Assembly: GCA_020064725.1 (NCBI GenBank)
Contig: JAGTWJ010000019.1
Location: 3,286,001 to 3,350,000 of the forward strand
Source of the DNA: Drechslerella dactyloides
Taxonomy: Eukaryota; Ascomycota; Orbiliomycetes; Orbiliales; Orbiliaceae
Length of the DNA stretch: 64,000 nt
Reading direction: 5' to 3'
Each line of letters begins with the position of its first letter. Position 1 is the first letter of the stretch. The translations under genes were made by a program, and so were the position numbers. Under the pieces are notes generated by a model that was not told the origin of the DNA, did no database searches, and was given only the letters and a program-made list of their open reading frames with translations. Positions 46,401 to 58,785 of the stretch are shown piece by piece.

Positions 46401-49253
46401 TCCGGTCCGAACGGCCTTGTTGAGGAATGGTCCGATGGCGTCCCATATTTCCGGCCAGCCATCCTTGTACTTTTGTCCGAGCAACTTGGGATGCTTGGCT
46501 CCGAGCAACGGAACGTACGACTCGTTGTAGATGACAGAGAATTCCGGGCCCCAGTACATCGCTGTAGGGTGAGGAGAACTGAGAACCAGATTGATCATGG
46601 TACGTAGACTCTGGGGCCAGGTCTCAATCGCGCCGAAACCCGTTGCTGCCCAGTTTAGTCGTCGCACCAATTCCGTATGAGGATCCAAAGCACCAAATGG
46701 CGTCCGATAGAAGACCCCATAGTCGCTAGGCAAGTGCGGGCTATAGACTGTAGAGTTACGGGAGCTGCTGCCCATTGGTCTTTCGACGACGGCAGCGTTG
46801 TCGCTGATGTCCATTTGCCCCTCTAGTTGTCCGTTGCACTGTGCTTCTGAAGGCCCAGCTTCATTTTCCAGATTTTGAGAGAATGTCGTCTGCGGGATTG
46901 GCATCGGCGCAGATGAGGGACTGATCACCACGTCCGGATCTAACTCGTTTGAAAACTGAGCCCAAGAATTAGAATCTATGATAGGTGCCAAGATTGAGGA
47001 ATCGGATCTCAGGCGAGGAATTTGATCGCCTTTACTGATATCCATCCCATGATTGACACCATTAGGTAGCGCCTGCAACCGTTCATCAAGCTGCCCCATG
47101 ATACCGATCGAGTGTATCTCCGGGTCATTTGTAAGAGTAGTTCCATCGTCCTGATCCAACGACGCCCTCGCTCGAGTCGTTTCTGTGGCCTCTTCCCAGA
47201 CATGAGGACGACACGTATCGCCTTTCTTGACATGGACTTCATTTGTGTTCGTGGATGGAAGCGGGACGCCGCATATCAGGACCATCCTCGCACCATCCGC
47301 GCAGGTAAATGCATTTTGAGTCCATAGAATGCCGTCAGGACATACGTAAGGCCTGCATTTGGCATTCTTGACCTTCGTGTTTGTGAACGAACTGGAAATC
47401 CAACGATGGTAGCGGGGATCGGTAATGTTGAACATCGTTCTCTGATGGCCTGGTTCGATAGTCGTCGTGGAGAACGCTGCATCTGGGAGGATCGAAGAAA
47501 ATGCCTCGTTGTGGTAAACGACTTCGAGCTGCAAGTTGTGAATAGTCGTCGACGACAGGAGAGAATTTTTCGACGTGATGCTCGACCCGGTTCCAAGGAT
47601 GAAAGTCGGTCTGGGATCGTGATGAAGCACTTCGAGCAAGTGGACGTCTGGAAGACCTGCTGGCGGGGAGTCTCTGAAAGGAACTGCTAAAGAGTTGGGC
47701 AGCTGCGGAGGCATCTTCGAGGCAGCGGAAGTGGTAGAGTTCCGGCTGCTAACAGGAACCGAGAAGGTCTTAACGCCAGGCGTCACCGCCATGTCATATA
47801 CCTGACAACTTTCTATGTGTTGTCGGTTCCACAGGTCGCGGATGCTGTCGGTGAAGAAGTTTGGTCTTGTAGGCGATGTATTCAGAGAGTGGAGAGGGGA
47901 GAAGAGCTCGCCCACTCCTCCTGCTGGCGTTGATAAGGAGCGTCCTTTCGATTGGGCAGGCCTAGTAGGAACAGGCTGTACGAGCAAGTCCTCGGGTCCT
48001 ATTGGGTAGCTTCGACCTTCGGGAGACACGACGGAGATAAGATCGGCTACGGGTGGATCGTAGGGCTGATAGTGGTCCTTCGGGGTAGAAGTGGGGGCTA
48101 CCACAACGGATGTAGGCACAGCGGGAGGGGGAGGCGTTGAGGTCAAGTAGTGGATCCGAGGGAGTTCGGCCTCGATCCTTCTTCTCCGCTTGTGCAAATG
48201 GTGGTCTGGATGATGGTGACCGGAGCTGGCACTCAGCGAATGAGGGTGGAATCCGTTGGGACTGACGATATCAGCATGGTGGTTGGATTCTGGAAACGCT
48301 CTCGCAGTCGCGGTCGTGGCAGTTGTGGGAGAGGCACTGGTGGAGTCCCAGCTGGTTGGATTGGAGGGCGAAGGAGACCGGCAGTAGCAGTGACGGGACA
48401 GTAGCCCCGCCTGCAGAGAGTTTCCGCCGTCAACGGTATAGTTATCGCTGGATGGTCGCACATTGCTGACCGACGGCCGTTTTGGGCTTGAACTACGGAA
48501 AAGGCTGGGCGGGGATGCCCGTTTTAAACTCGAGAACCTTGAATCGATTTGACTCCAGTCATCAGCCGGCGGTCCGTAGCAGAAGCTGGCGGGCGAGGAA
48601 GCGACACCGACGGGTTCCGAAGGTTTCGTGGAGAGAGTCGTGAAGTCTCTTGCCTGGTGCCGCCGCTGCCGCCGGCGCCGCTTGGCCCTACTAGCATTCT
48701 TAATATTAGTATTATTATTATTCGGCTTCTTAGGATCGCTACTATTGTGCGGGTTGGCCGTGCTGTGACAGCGGCCGTCGAAAGAAGAGCTCGATGAGGA
48801 GGAGCAGCCGGTGCTCAGGGCGGGCGATGGCGAGCGGGAGGGCTCTTCGGCGATGTCCAGCTGTTCGTGTCGACGACGGTGGTGGGCTCGAGGGGAGCCG
48901 CCTTTCCGGTCATCGCCGTCGTGGCTGTGGCCACAGTCCTCGTCGTTTCTGTTGTACTCGGTCGATGTGAAGGAAACGACGCTCAGCTTGCGGGTCCTGC
49001 CGGCGGCATCATCGGCGGTGCCATTGAGGGAGCTGCCGTGACCGTCGAGAGACTGGAGCAACGGGATGGTGGCGGTGGAGGTGGAGGTGGAGTTGATGTT
49101 GACGTTGGCGTCACTACTGCTATTTCGGGAACTGAGGCCGGTGGAGATGCTGCTGTACGACAGCAGCCTTGCGGGCAGGCTCTCGGCATCCATTGCGCCG
49201 GCTGGCTGCATGTGCGAGGTGGACCTGCGATGAGACGGTAAACGGCCGTCCAT
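43500..49253 (-). CDS. Hybrid sensor histidine kinase with PAS, GAF-like and receiver domains
   Basis: Three exons (49253-43877, 43795-43677, 43616-43500) give 1870 residues. The first 500 residues are Ser/Asn/His/Pro-rich and disordered. A PAS-like segment follows near 530-680 (DPRPTFILGTG to AFTCADGARMVL), then a second sensor block from about 853 (LNWAATGFGAIETWPQSL), a GAF-like region near 1045-1230, and a PAS domain near 1240-1370 (RLVDFAPVGIFIADLHG). The kinase core has the H box ASHEMRNPL with His1387, the N box INLLTNALKFL, DTGKGLTE and GGSGLGLFICKEL. The receiver domain starts NVLIVEDNLVNQKLL, with phospho-acceptor Asp1782 in LVLMDVEMPVMDG, and ends in FEAGM joined to DDVVSKPYRIADLIPKLH. 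Intron 1 (81 nt) is a multiple of three without stops and interrupts the receiver domain. No membrane helix is seen, so the protein is probably cytosolic and signals through a phosphorelay. Confidence 0.9.
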
Positions 49254-51277
49254 CGTACAAGCAAGGCAACGATTTTATTGACATGTAGGATATGGGTATG
49301 GATAGTTATGGCATCGGGACAGACGATACAACGGTTTCGATATTGACGCCGGGCGGTTTATGCAGGTGCAGTGGCAGTGAACAGACCCGGAAGAGGCTGC
49401 CCGCGATCACCTGGCGCCAGCTGCTGAGCTAACAGCATACCACCAGGCATCGTCATCGCTGGCTGGCCACCCCCTCAGGCGGGCGTCTGCGTGGTCGTCC
49501 TGTCCAGTTCTTTTTCACGCTCTCGCCCTCGTCTCCCTGCGGTCGCCTTCGTGTTCGTCGCAGCCGAGATGCCTGTTTCGGCCTGAGCGCGAGTGGTCTA
49601 GAATGCGGTCTCTCAGACATCCAAAGCTTGTCCCTGCCGCATCCAGCGAAAGGGTGTCGCTTGGCAGCCCGCTTTTGAGCTGACATTCATTCCAGCGAGG
49701 TGGGTCCTCTGCAGTGTCGCCCGGGGTCCTGGAGTCTAGAGCTGCTGGTGCAGCAGAATAGAGCATCACCCTGAGATGGGCACAAATGACGCCGTTCCAA
49801 GGCGTCTGGGGAAGTCTGGTTGGCAACATAGCATATGTACGTCGACGTCAATGCACGGACACGTCCAAGGCCGAGGTGTATGCATCGATCCGGGCAAGCT
49901 CTCCCATCCGGCCCTAAAGCTCCCATTCACACCTCGATCACGCCTCAATTGAGAAGCCTCGCCGGATGGGGAGAGGATACTCCGTGTGCGCAATGGTTGT
50001 CCGTACCTGAGATGGCAGCCCCAGAACATTCCTAACATCATGCTATATCATGCAAGGGAGAGTTGGAAACAACCGAATGATCGCTTCAGATGCCCGTTCC
50101 TGGACGCGTATAAAACATCGTCCAGCAACTCGGGACTGGAGCACTCGGACACTCGTACTGTTGGCGACATGTGGAGGGTACGAAGTGCATATGCATCTGG
50201 CCTGCAGGCAGCCGCTTCCTGTGGTAGTGCCGTCTTAAGCTTCCAATCTGTCCTCTAGGCTTCCTCTATGCTCTCAGTAGATGTTAGCGGGATCCACAGC
50301 AACATCGGAAAGAATGGGGGCTGTTATAGCTACTTGCAGTGATTCCTATAACACCGGGAGACGATCGTATATAGACTGCCGTGCACGTGTCGCGTCGGTC
50401 GTTGGATATATATTCGGACGACCATCGCGTCGGCGTTGTATGTTGGTGGGAAGTTGGCTGGCAGGGTCGCTCTTGCCTTTGATGTTGGAGGAGCTAGAGT
50501 TGGTGTAGCAATTTCGAAACTGCATGACAGGAACACGGAATCTTTGATCATGCAGTCGTAAACAGCAGTAGCTTCAGCTAGGCAATTAGAGCCTTAGCCC
50601 CCAGAGGTTGTCAAAGCCCGCATGCATTCACGTCTTGTTGAGCCGTCTGAATGTGCATCCCTTGTAGTTCTAAATATATGAGATCCGGATCCAAAGGCCA
50701 GGAGGAAGATTAATGTTCGCCTCCTTCGCACACCTCCCGGGTTAGCAAGGGGAGTTACTGCCAGCAGGATCACACTACCGCTATGCTACGTCGAATCGTA
50801 TGTTCATGTACTTGAGAAGACCAGCTCTGTGCTACTACGTGCTACTAGCCACTTTCTACTCATTGTGCATTGGTGGTTACACACATACCTTCCATGCAGC
50901 CGAGGACGTCCTAGGACCATGAGCTAGTCTAAAGCATGAAGCATGAAGGCAGGTCATCAAATACTGACATGTCGTCCCTACGACAAGCCCGGGCGGTCTA
51001 CAATATGGTATTGTCCGGTACAAGAGGCATTCTACCTGCTGGCACGATGTTTGATGTTAAGTCTCCATCCGCAGGCGCAGATTTGGCCTGCAGCTGCATG
51101 GGACGGGGGAGCTGAACTTCGCGGACACCATCGCAAAGATCGAGAGCCTTGGCCCCGGTGATTAGGCCCAATTGACCTCTTGCCGCATCATGCTAGAGCC
51201 CGCTGGGAAAGCAACCCTCCGAGTCGCGTCTCCAAATCCGAATCCCACTTTCCGAACCTTCGACTGCACCAGCTGCG
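49254..51277. other. Divergent intergenic region, kinase / DUF3431 gene
   Basis: About 2.0 kb between two start codons. It contains several short overlapping frames on both strands (for example 49515-49829, 49766-50041, 49986-50258), none recognisable. No tRNA or repeat structure stands out. The length may reflect extensive regulation of the large kinase gene, but this is speculation. Confidence 0.35.
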
Positions 51278-52526
51278 ATGCCCCGCTGGTCGGCTGCTGC
51301 GAAAAGAGCGCCGGGCTCGTCTGTATCCCCTGCTGCGGTCGTTCGCGCTATTTCTTCGCCTTATAGCCGCCGTCGCCCCCCGCGCGTCGTTTACCTCGCC
51401 GTCGTCCTGCTGCTCCTCCTCTTCTACTTCCTGCCGTCGTCCTCGCGCCCGCCCTCGCCATTGTCCACCGAGAAACCGTCGCAGGTGCCGTACTCTCGGG
51501 ACCTTGTCGTGGCCGCTGTGAAGCATGACGATGTCTCCTGGATCGAGAAGCACCTTACCGGATGGACCCCAAGAATCTACATTACCGACGCTGCCAATTA
51601 CGGCGACACGAACAGCCTGACCGTCCCGCGCAATAAGGGCCGGGAAGCCAATGTCTACCTGACGTACATCATCGACCATTACGATCATCTGCCGGACTAC
51701 ATGGTCTTCATCCACAGCCTGCGATACCAATGGCACAATGAGGATCCGATGTATGGTGAGTTCAGGCTCTCCGACCGCATGACATCGCAAGCTTGAACAC
51801 GCGTGGAGGAAAGGAGAAGCTGAGGCGAAATATATTGACTGTTCTAGATGGCGTCCCCGTCATCAAAAATCTACAGCTCCCGTACCTGGATAAGGCAGGC
51901 TTCCTAGCACTTCGGTGCAGCTGGCAGCTCGGCTGTCCCGCTGAACTGAAGCCGATCAGTCCCTACGCCGTCCGAATCGACGACCGCTCACATACCGAGG
52001 AAGCATACGCCCGGTCCTTCGAACAGCTGTTCCCCAATATGACCGTCCCGGAGGTTGTCGGTGCAGCCTGCGGCGGGCAGTTCGCCCTCACCCGCAAGAA
52101 GATTCTCGAGCGCCCGCTCAGTGACTATGAGCATTACCGGCAGTGGCTGATGGACACCGAGCTGCCCGACAGTATCAGCGGGCGTGTGTTAGAGTACTCG
52201 TGGCATAGTACAAATCCCCCCCCCCTTTTTTTTTTTTTTTCCTCCTTCCCACAATTTGAATGCCATGCGCTTGGGGTTGGTGCTCGGGGTTTGAACGCGA
52301 CCGGCTAACCGCAGAATGAACAGTCATGTTTGGCAAGCCCTACGTCAACTGCCCTCCAGCGAAAGAGTGCTTCTGCAACGTCTTCGGCCTCTGTAACTTG
52401 GAGTGCAATTCGGAGGATATGTGTGAGAAGCGCTACCAGCTGCCGCGGTTCGCCACGATCCCGCCGGGCTGGCCCGAACGCGGCCCTGGCACGGAAGGCT
52501 GGCCGGCGAGGGGATGGGCTGATTGA
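51278..52526 (+). CDS. DUF3431-family type II membrane protein
   Basis: Three exons (51278-51755, 51848-52207, 52324-52526) give 346 residues. A basic cytoplasmic tail (RRRPPR) is followed by one membrane anchor (VVYLAVVLLLLLFYFL, about residues 37-53) and a Pro/Ser-rich stalk, so the main domain should face the lumen or outside. The domain shows the DUF3431 (PF11913) blocks: VVAAVKHDDVSWIEKHL, REANVYLTYIIDHYDHLPDY, FIHSLRYQWHN, YAVRIDDRSHTEEAY, VVGAACGGQFALTRKKI and YEHYRQWL. The Cys-rich end (NCPPAKECFCNVFGLCNLEC) is also usual. The fold resembles Golgi glycosyltransferases, but no activity is established. Intron 2 contains a C10T15 polypyrimidine run. Exon joins restore DPMYDGVPVIKN and SWHIMFGKPYV. 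Confidence 0.88.
52216..52240 (+). repeat. C10T15 homopolymer run in a DUF3431 intron
   Basis: Ten C followed by fifteen T lie near the 5' side of the 116-nt second intron, 8 bases after the donor. Such runs are unstable in replication and sequencing and may vary in length or be an assembly error. It does not alter the reading frame because it is intronic. Confidence 0.85.
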
Positions 52527-54080
52527 TGTCGATAGTATGCCCCGTTCGATCGTGTCCAATTCATATCCTCCATCTACCGGCGTTTTGTGAGATCCGGAGT
52601 CTGCCGTTTGTTGTTTTCCACCCTATTGTAGTCCGTGTGGCTTGTATAGCAAGCGGTCAGAGCGAGCATAAATATCTGTACAACATATGTCCACCAGACG
52701 TGCAGACCATCTGTAGCGAGTATTTATTAATTATGAGTGTGCGCATGTGCTGAGTTCACCGGTACAACTTCAAATGTATCGTGTTGAGCCATACCCTGTA
52801 AACCATCGACGTTGATTCCACTGGCTATCGTATCATCAGGGGTATTCGCAGCAGGCCCGCTATGATATCACCGTCCGCTGGGAGTCGACTTCCAGCGCTG
52901 CCTACTCGCGATCTGACGGACACCCAGCGTGGAGCTCGCATGCTTGAGCTCGCCCGTGCCATCCGTGCCCACACGCCCAGACGCCCACAGGCTCTCCACA
53001 CCCCACAGCCCAAGCCGGCCGTCGGAAGCACTTCTGAGCACATAAGTACGTTATTCTTCCCTCTCAGCGAGCGCCATCCAAACCCGATCAAGGCCATGAA
53101 CTAATGCTAGACCATCGATCACTATTTGCCTCCAGGAGCCGACGTCGGGCTGCCTGCGTTCGGCCATGATCAGGCGCGATCTACTGCGAAAATCCCATCG
53201 TCGGGCGGGCCACCCGAAAGCCAGAGAAGCCGGAAGAGACAATGACTTGGGCTTTCGATCAGGCCAGAGACCTCGTGGGCACGATGTCATGTCGAACGAT
53301 CGTGACCCATACGTCGAAGCCTTGTCCTCCAATCACTGCCAATGGTGAATCCAAAGCGCAGCTTGGGTGCGGACAGACCACCTCTTGAGGGAAGACATGC
53401 AGGATCCGATGGAGGCTGAAAAGTGATATCAATTGCATCCTCGATGCTGGTGACCCGAGCTAAGCTCCACAAAGCTAGCTCGATAACCGTTCGGGTGGCG
53501 GCAAGCATGCTAGTTCACAGCTGACGGGCAAAAGAAGGGCCCTGGACCCTGAACTTGGGCTCCAGTTCGAGCTCGAGCTGGATTTCAGGGCAGGCCGCCT
53601 CGCCTCCCTGCAGGCCTGTTGCCCCGATTTCATGGCAGTGGGCGAACGTGTGAGCAAGACAGACGGCGGACCCTTGGAGCGCAGATAGGAGTCCATCGAC
53701 GACGGATGGATTCTATATAAAGAATACCTCCCCGGCACCTGTCCGAGATCCTGTAATTCCGTCTCCATCGCTCAGGCCGACGGGGTGAATCACGATCCGA
53801 CAAGGTCTCTTATCGAGTTTCTATTTAATCCGCCCGATCAATCCCTCAGACACGCGGGTGGTTTCGGATTTAGACTCTCGACTCGGCCGCGCCCTCAAAC
53901 AGCTGAGATTCTATTATCTAATGACCGAAGACTGCTGACTTGGACTGCAGCCTCTTGAGAATACACCATCGCTCGCCCATTTAACTCTTGCTTTTCCTTG
54001 ATACATCTCGCTCGTTCAAGAATACATCAAATTTATCGACCATCAGAAACTTCACCACTGCCTCTGTCGGCTACCCCAAT
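52527..54080. other. Intergenic region before nma111
   Basis: About 1.55 kb between two plus-strand genes. Short frames at 52862-53104 (+), 53051-53332 (-) and 53475-53768 (-) conflict with each other and show no recognised motif. A TATATAAAG box lies at 53713-53721, about 360 bases upstream of the nma111 start, and could be its core promoter. Confidence 0.35.
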
Positions 54081-57000
54081 ATGGAGGAGCAACAGGAACT
54101 TCCGATATCCGGCGTCAAGCCCACAGTCACGCCTCCGCGAACCATCCCCGCCGGCCAAAGTCAGATTGCCGAGCGCCGAAGAGTGAGTAGTCCCTCCATT
54201 CCAATGCACTCCAACATCCCAGCAAGCGATTTGATTCGAGCGCAACCGCAATGCGGAATGCGATATGCCGATGCCGATGCATTGTTGCTTACCTGCCCAA
54301 ACTAGAGCAAACCCGACATTGTCCTGCGCTCAGAGATTCCGCGCATCAGCAGCGGCCCTGCCGAAATAACGACACCGGTTTCCGCAACCTTCAGGCCTCG
54401 AAGCGACAGCCTCATCAGCGTCGAACATCCAATTCTCGAGCTGCCTCTCGAAGAATCCCTTCTCTCCCCCGAAATTAAAGAACCACGACCCGACCTTTTG
54501 GGACCGACGCACCAAGAGTTGGAGAACCGACCCGCCGAGGCGCCGCTAACGAAGACACCAACTATCGAGCTCCCATCTCTCATATCCACTATTCCAGTTA
54601 AACCACTTCCGGAGATTGTCAACGAGCCTCAGGCGACCATTTCTGCCGCTGACAAAGAAACATGGGACCGTACTCTGCCCCGCGTCATCCGCGGTATAGT
54701 CTCCATCAAGGCTACTACCGTTCGACCTTTCGACACGGAAACTGCGGGCGACTACACCGCTACAGGATTCGTAATTGACGCGCAGCGAGGGTTGATCCTC
54801 TCCAATCGCCATGTGGTTTCGCCGGCACCTATCACCGCCGTAGCGATCTTCTTCAATTATGAAGAGGTGAAGCTGTCGCCAATCTACCGTGACCCTGTGC
54901 ACGATTTTGGTAAGTTCGCGAGCATACAAAGGTCCTTGTGCGACCGCCCACGTGCCCGAAGGCGCCGTTTGCTGACCACATGTAGGAATCTTTCGGTATG
55001 ACCCCGCCGCGCTTAAGCACATGGTAGCTACGGAAATTCCATTGCGCCCGGATCTGGCTCGCGTTGGCCTCGATATCAAGGTCGTCGGAAATGACGCTGG
55101 CGAGAAGCTGTCCATCTTGGGATCCACACTTGCGCGATTGGACCGTCCTGCGCCAGTCTACGGATCTGACATGTACAATGACTTCAACACTTTCTACTTC
55201 CAGGCAGCCAGTGGTACCAGCGGCGGAAGCAGCGGCTCACCCGTGTTGAACGTGCAGGGTGAAGCTATCGCACTTAACGCTGGAGGCAGCAGGTCGTCGC
55301 AATCCAGCTTCTATCTACCGCTTGACCGGGTTGTCAGAGCTGTTGAAATGATCAAACAGGGCAAGCCCGTTCCGCGTGGGACTCTACAGACAGAGTTCTT
55401 TCATCAGAGCTACGATGAACTCAAGCGCCTGGGGCTCTCCGATGAGAACATGATGGCGTGTCGAGAGCGCAATTCCGAAGCGACAGGCTTGCTCACCGTC
55501 CGCATGGTGCTCAAGGGTGGACCGGCCGCGAGCCCGCAGCCAACTAATGCCGCCAACAACACCGAAGAGGACCCTAGCGTCCCAGTCCCAGGATTAGAAC
55601 CTAGTGACATCCTGCTCACTTGCAATGGAAAATACATCACAAACTTCCTCGGCTTATGGGAGATCATTGACGACTCTGTCGGCAAAGAGATAACGGTGGA
55701 AGTTTACCGGGCAAAGGTCCTTCGCAAGTGTACGCTCAAAGTTCAGGACTTGCATAGCATTACTCCGGACCGTTTCCTCCATTTTGGCGGTGCCGTATTC
55801 CACGATGCCTCGTACCAAGAATGCCGATGGTACAATGAAGCAATTGGCAACGGAACGTTCTGCGCTTCTTCTGGATTTATGATGTGGAGCTCCTATTCTC
55901 GAGACTTTTTGGTCACCAAGGTCGACGGCAAGCCCACTCCAAATCTTGAGGAGTTTATGAAGGTCATTCAAAGCATCCCCGACTACAAGCGTATCCAATG
56001 TATGACCAGGGCTTTGGGCAAGTCGGACGATCAACTGCTTATGGTTGATATCGACTGGCACTTTTATCCCGCCAGCTTGTTTGTCAGAGATGACCATGAG
56101 GGCGTGTGGAGACGCGAGGATATATCTCCCCCAGCTGCTATCGAGGAAAAGAAGGAGGGCAAGCTATCACCTCCAGGCGTTGATGGCGAGAACGATTCCG
56201 CAATTGACTTGGAATCTGTTCCATCATCGCCACAGTCGCCCGAATCTGCACCTGCGAATAATTCTGCTTTTATTCCACAAGACCCTAGCCCGCAGTTGGA
56301 GGAAGAGGTCCCGGATGACGAAGATATCGATGAGGAAGATACTCCGCTTGAACTTGCCATCGAAGAGCTTAGATGCTCTATGGCGTACGTCCGCTGCTTC
56401 CTCCCACATACGATCTACGGTTACACATCCAACATGAGTTACTCAGGTGTCGGCCTGGTGGTGGCTGTTGACCCTATCCCGTTGCTGTTCTTCGATCGTA
56501 CCTGCGTTCCAACGGATATGGTTGACATCCGCCTCACCGTGGCAAATAAGAATATCCCCGGGCGTATCGTGTACATGGGCGATTTTGTGCTTCTAACTTT
56601 TGACAAGAAGCTTCTGCCCGAGGGTAGCAAGATTCTCGTGCCGGAATGGGACACCAAGCCACTTAAAGTCCGCGATTCCGTCAAGATCTTTGGATTGACA
56701 TCGGACCAATTGCTCTCCACCAAGGAGACGACAATTAGTTCCATCGGCACCAACTCGAATACATGGCCCTGCAACCCGCCCCGACATAGGCTGATCAACA
56801 CCGAGAACATCTCGATCGCAGAAGGGGCATCGTGCTGGGGTGGGGTGATTGCGCGGATGGATCAGCTCAAGTCGATTCAGAAGGGCGAGAAGGTCCGTGT
56901 TTCGGCATGGCTGATGACTGTTTCGTCGCAGTCGAGTGGAACGGACTCGTATTGGACGCAGGGTATCGACTTGCACCGCTATGTGTTCCCCATCGTGCGT

Positions 57001-58041
57001 GAAATCGAGGAGAAGAAGCTTACGCGATACGATCACGTCACCTGGGACCTTGGGTTTGAGTTTTCCGATGTCGCGCTCCCAACTGTGTCCACACTGGGAC
57101 TGTCAGAGCGACGGTTCAATGAATACGTCAAACAGGCGAAGAAAATTAGAGGGATCGCGCGACCGCTCATTGTAGAGACAAGGATGCAGCCGCCCAAGGT
57201 GTCGCTGACCGAAGAGGAGGAAGCTAAGGGACTTAAAGTTGGTGATATTTTGCTGGAAATCGACTCCAAACCAGTCTATCGCGTTGCGCAGCTTACGGAG
57301 TACCAGTTTGAAGGACGGGAAACGGTGCCAGTTCTGGTACTTCGCAACAATGAGGAGCTGCTGCTAAACGTCCCCGTTGTTAAGAGCTGGCCAAATACCG
57401 GCGACAGGGTGATCCAGATATTCGGGGCCATCGTGCACGCTTCCCATGCAGCAGCCATCGAGCAAGTGGCTAAATCAGCGCGGAACGTGCCGCTGGATTC
57501 CGAAGGCCTATACATTTCCGGCGTCAGTTATGGGTATGTAGTCTCAATAATCGATGACTTTAAAAAAAAACACTTATGAATAATGCTGACGATTATATGC
57601 GACAGATCTCCGGCACTGGATAAGATGCGACCGACATTCTGGATTCTCTCAATCGACGACCACCCGGTCAGCACCATTGACGACGTGCTTGCCCTCGCCC
57701 GGGAGAGATGCTGGGCACAAGGCGAGTACGTGCGGATCAAGCAGGTCAACCGTGTTGGAATCACAAGCATCGCATCGGTCAAAGTTGACGACCGGTTCTG
57801 GCCACTGTACCAGTGGCGGATGAGCCGCGATACGGGCAAGTGGCAGATGACCAAGGAGACAGGATTACAGTACGGCCAGGAAGTGTCCGAGAACAATATG
57901 CCGTTCTTCACATCAAAGGCTGTCGCGCTGGATGTCCCGGAAACTGCTTCGGAAGCTACGTCAACTGACCAGGAGCTTACACCAACCGCAACTGCACCCG
58001 TAGCGGCACCGGCTGAAGGCGTCCCAGCGCCTACCGCATAG
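54081..58041 (+). CDS. nma111: Nma111, HtrA-like nuclear serine protease with PDZ domains
   Basis: Four exons (54081-54182, 54306-54909, 54986-57533, 57606-58041) give 1229 residues. The first trypsin-like domain carries the triad His203 (LSNRHVVS), Asp234 (DPVHDFG) and Ser318 (GGSSGSPV). PDZ-like segments follow (ASGLL-type context SDILLTCNGKYITNF and KVDGKPTPNLEEF), then the second, inactive protease-like domain (HTIYGYTSNMSYSGVGLV) and a second PDZ pair, with WILSIDDHPVSTIDDVLALA near the end. Yeast Nma111 promotes cell death and degrades Bir1. The protein is about 200 residues longer than the roughly 1000-1030 usual in the family: the Pro/Ser-rich N-terminal extension is about 170 residues before WDRTLPRVIRGIVSIKA, and an acidic, Pro/Ser-rich linker of some 85 residues sits in the middle. 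Intron 3 (72 nt) has GTATGT and restores VSYGSPALDK. Confidence 0.92.
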
Positions 58042-58785
58042 TTCAGGTGTTCAACTCAAGCAATGCGATAACAGAGGTATGTTGATGCATCTGAAGTATA
58101 GAGGTGCTCTGGTATGTTCGAAATTTCATTTTCCCAAGATTGCAGTAACTTTGCTTTATATACTCGGCGGGTTGTGCCTTTGATTATTTTTTTTTTATGT
58201 GGATATGACGATTTACGACCGAGTGATTTGGAGATGTAAGGATACTGTGCATATGCGGGTTTATCTGGGGTTCTCCTTTTCTCTCATCTTTGAACTAGCT
58301 TGTCTCCTCTCCTTTCTTGACTTGCTTTGTTTGTATCTTTTTCTTTTCTTCTGATCGGTCTCTACTCGATTGTTCGAAAGGATCATGGCGAGTGTGCGGG
58401 TGGAATCTCAATATGGGATATAGAACGAGGACGAGGACCAGGCTCGTCTGTGCAGGGTGGTCGATATAGATATATGAATAAGTATTTTTGTGTATGTTAG
58501 TACTACGTAGCTACTAGCTCTATCAAGTTAAAATTCAAAAATGTTCGCCGGTATAGCTCGTTGGACCAGGATGCATCCGCTGAGCATCATTTTGGCGTCG
58601 ATACTGACTTGGCCAGGAGTGTTCATCTAGAATATACATGTGCATTCACTGATGTACAATCTGGTGATGATGCTAGCCATATATAAAAGTACATACATAT
58701 CCACAACGCGCGTGTGTCAATCAACCTTGTATCCGATAGAGGCGTCGTTCGAAACAAGAATGCAGGCTGCAATCACACGATCCAT
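58042..58785. other. Convergent 3' region, nma111 / dehydrogenase
   Basis: About 740 AT-leaning bases. A T10 run near 58187-58196 and CT-rich sequence at 58272-58360 follow the nma111 stop. A tRNA-like fragment near 58546 is discussed among rejected items. No gene is supported. Confidence 0.4.

Noticed and set aside
52825..53332. Short opposing frames between the DUF3431 gene and nma111.
   Set aside because: They contradict each other and show no motif; no splice model extends them.
58546..58625. Plus-strand sequence starting GCCGGTATAGCTCGTTGG, resembling the 5' end of a tRNA.
   Set aside because: The D-stem GCTC has no properly spaced partner and no T-arm or closing acceptor strand follows at the right distance.
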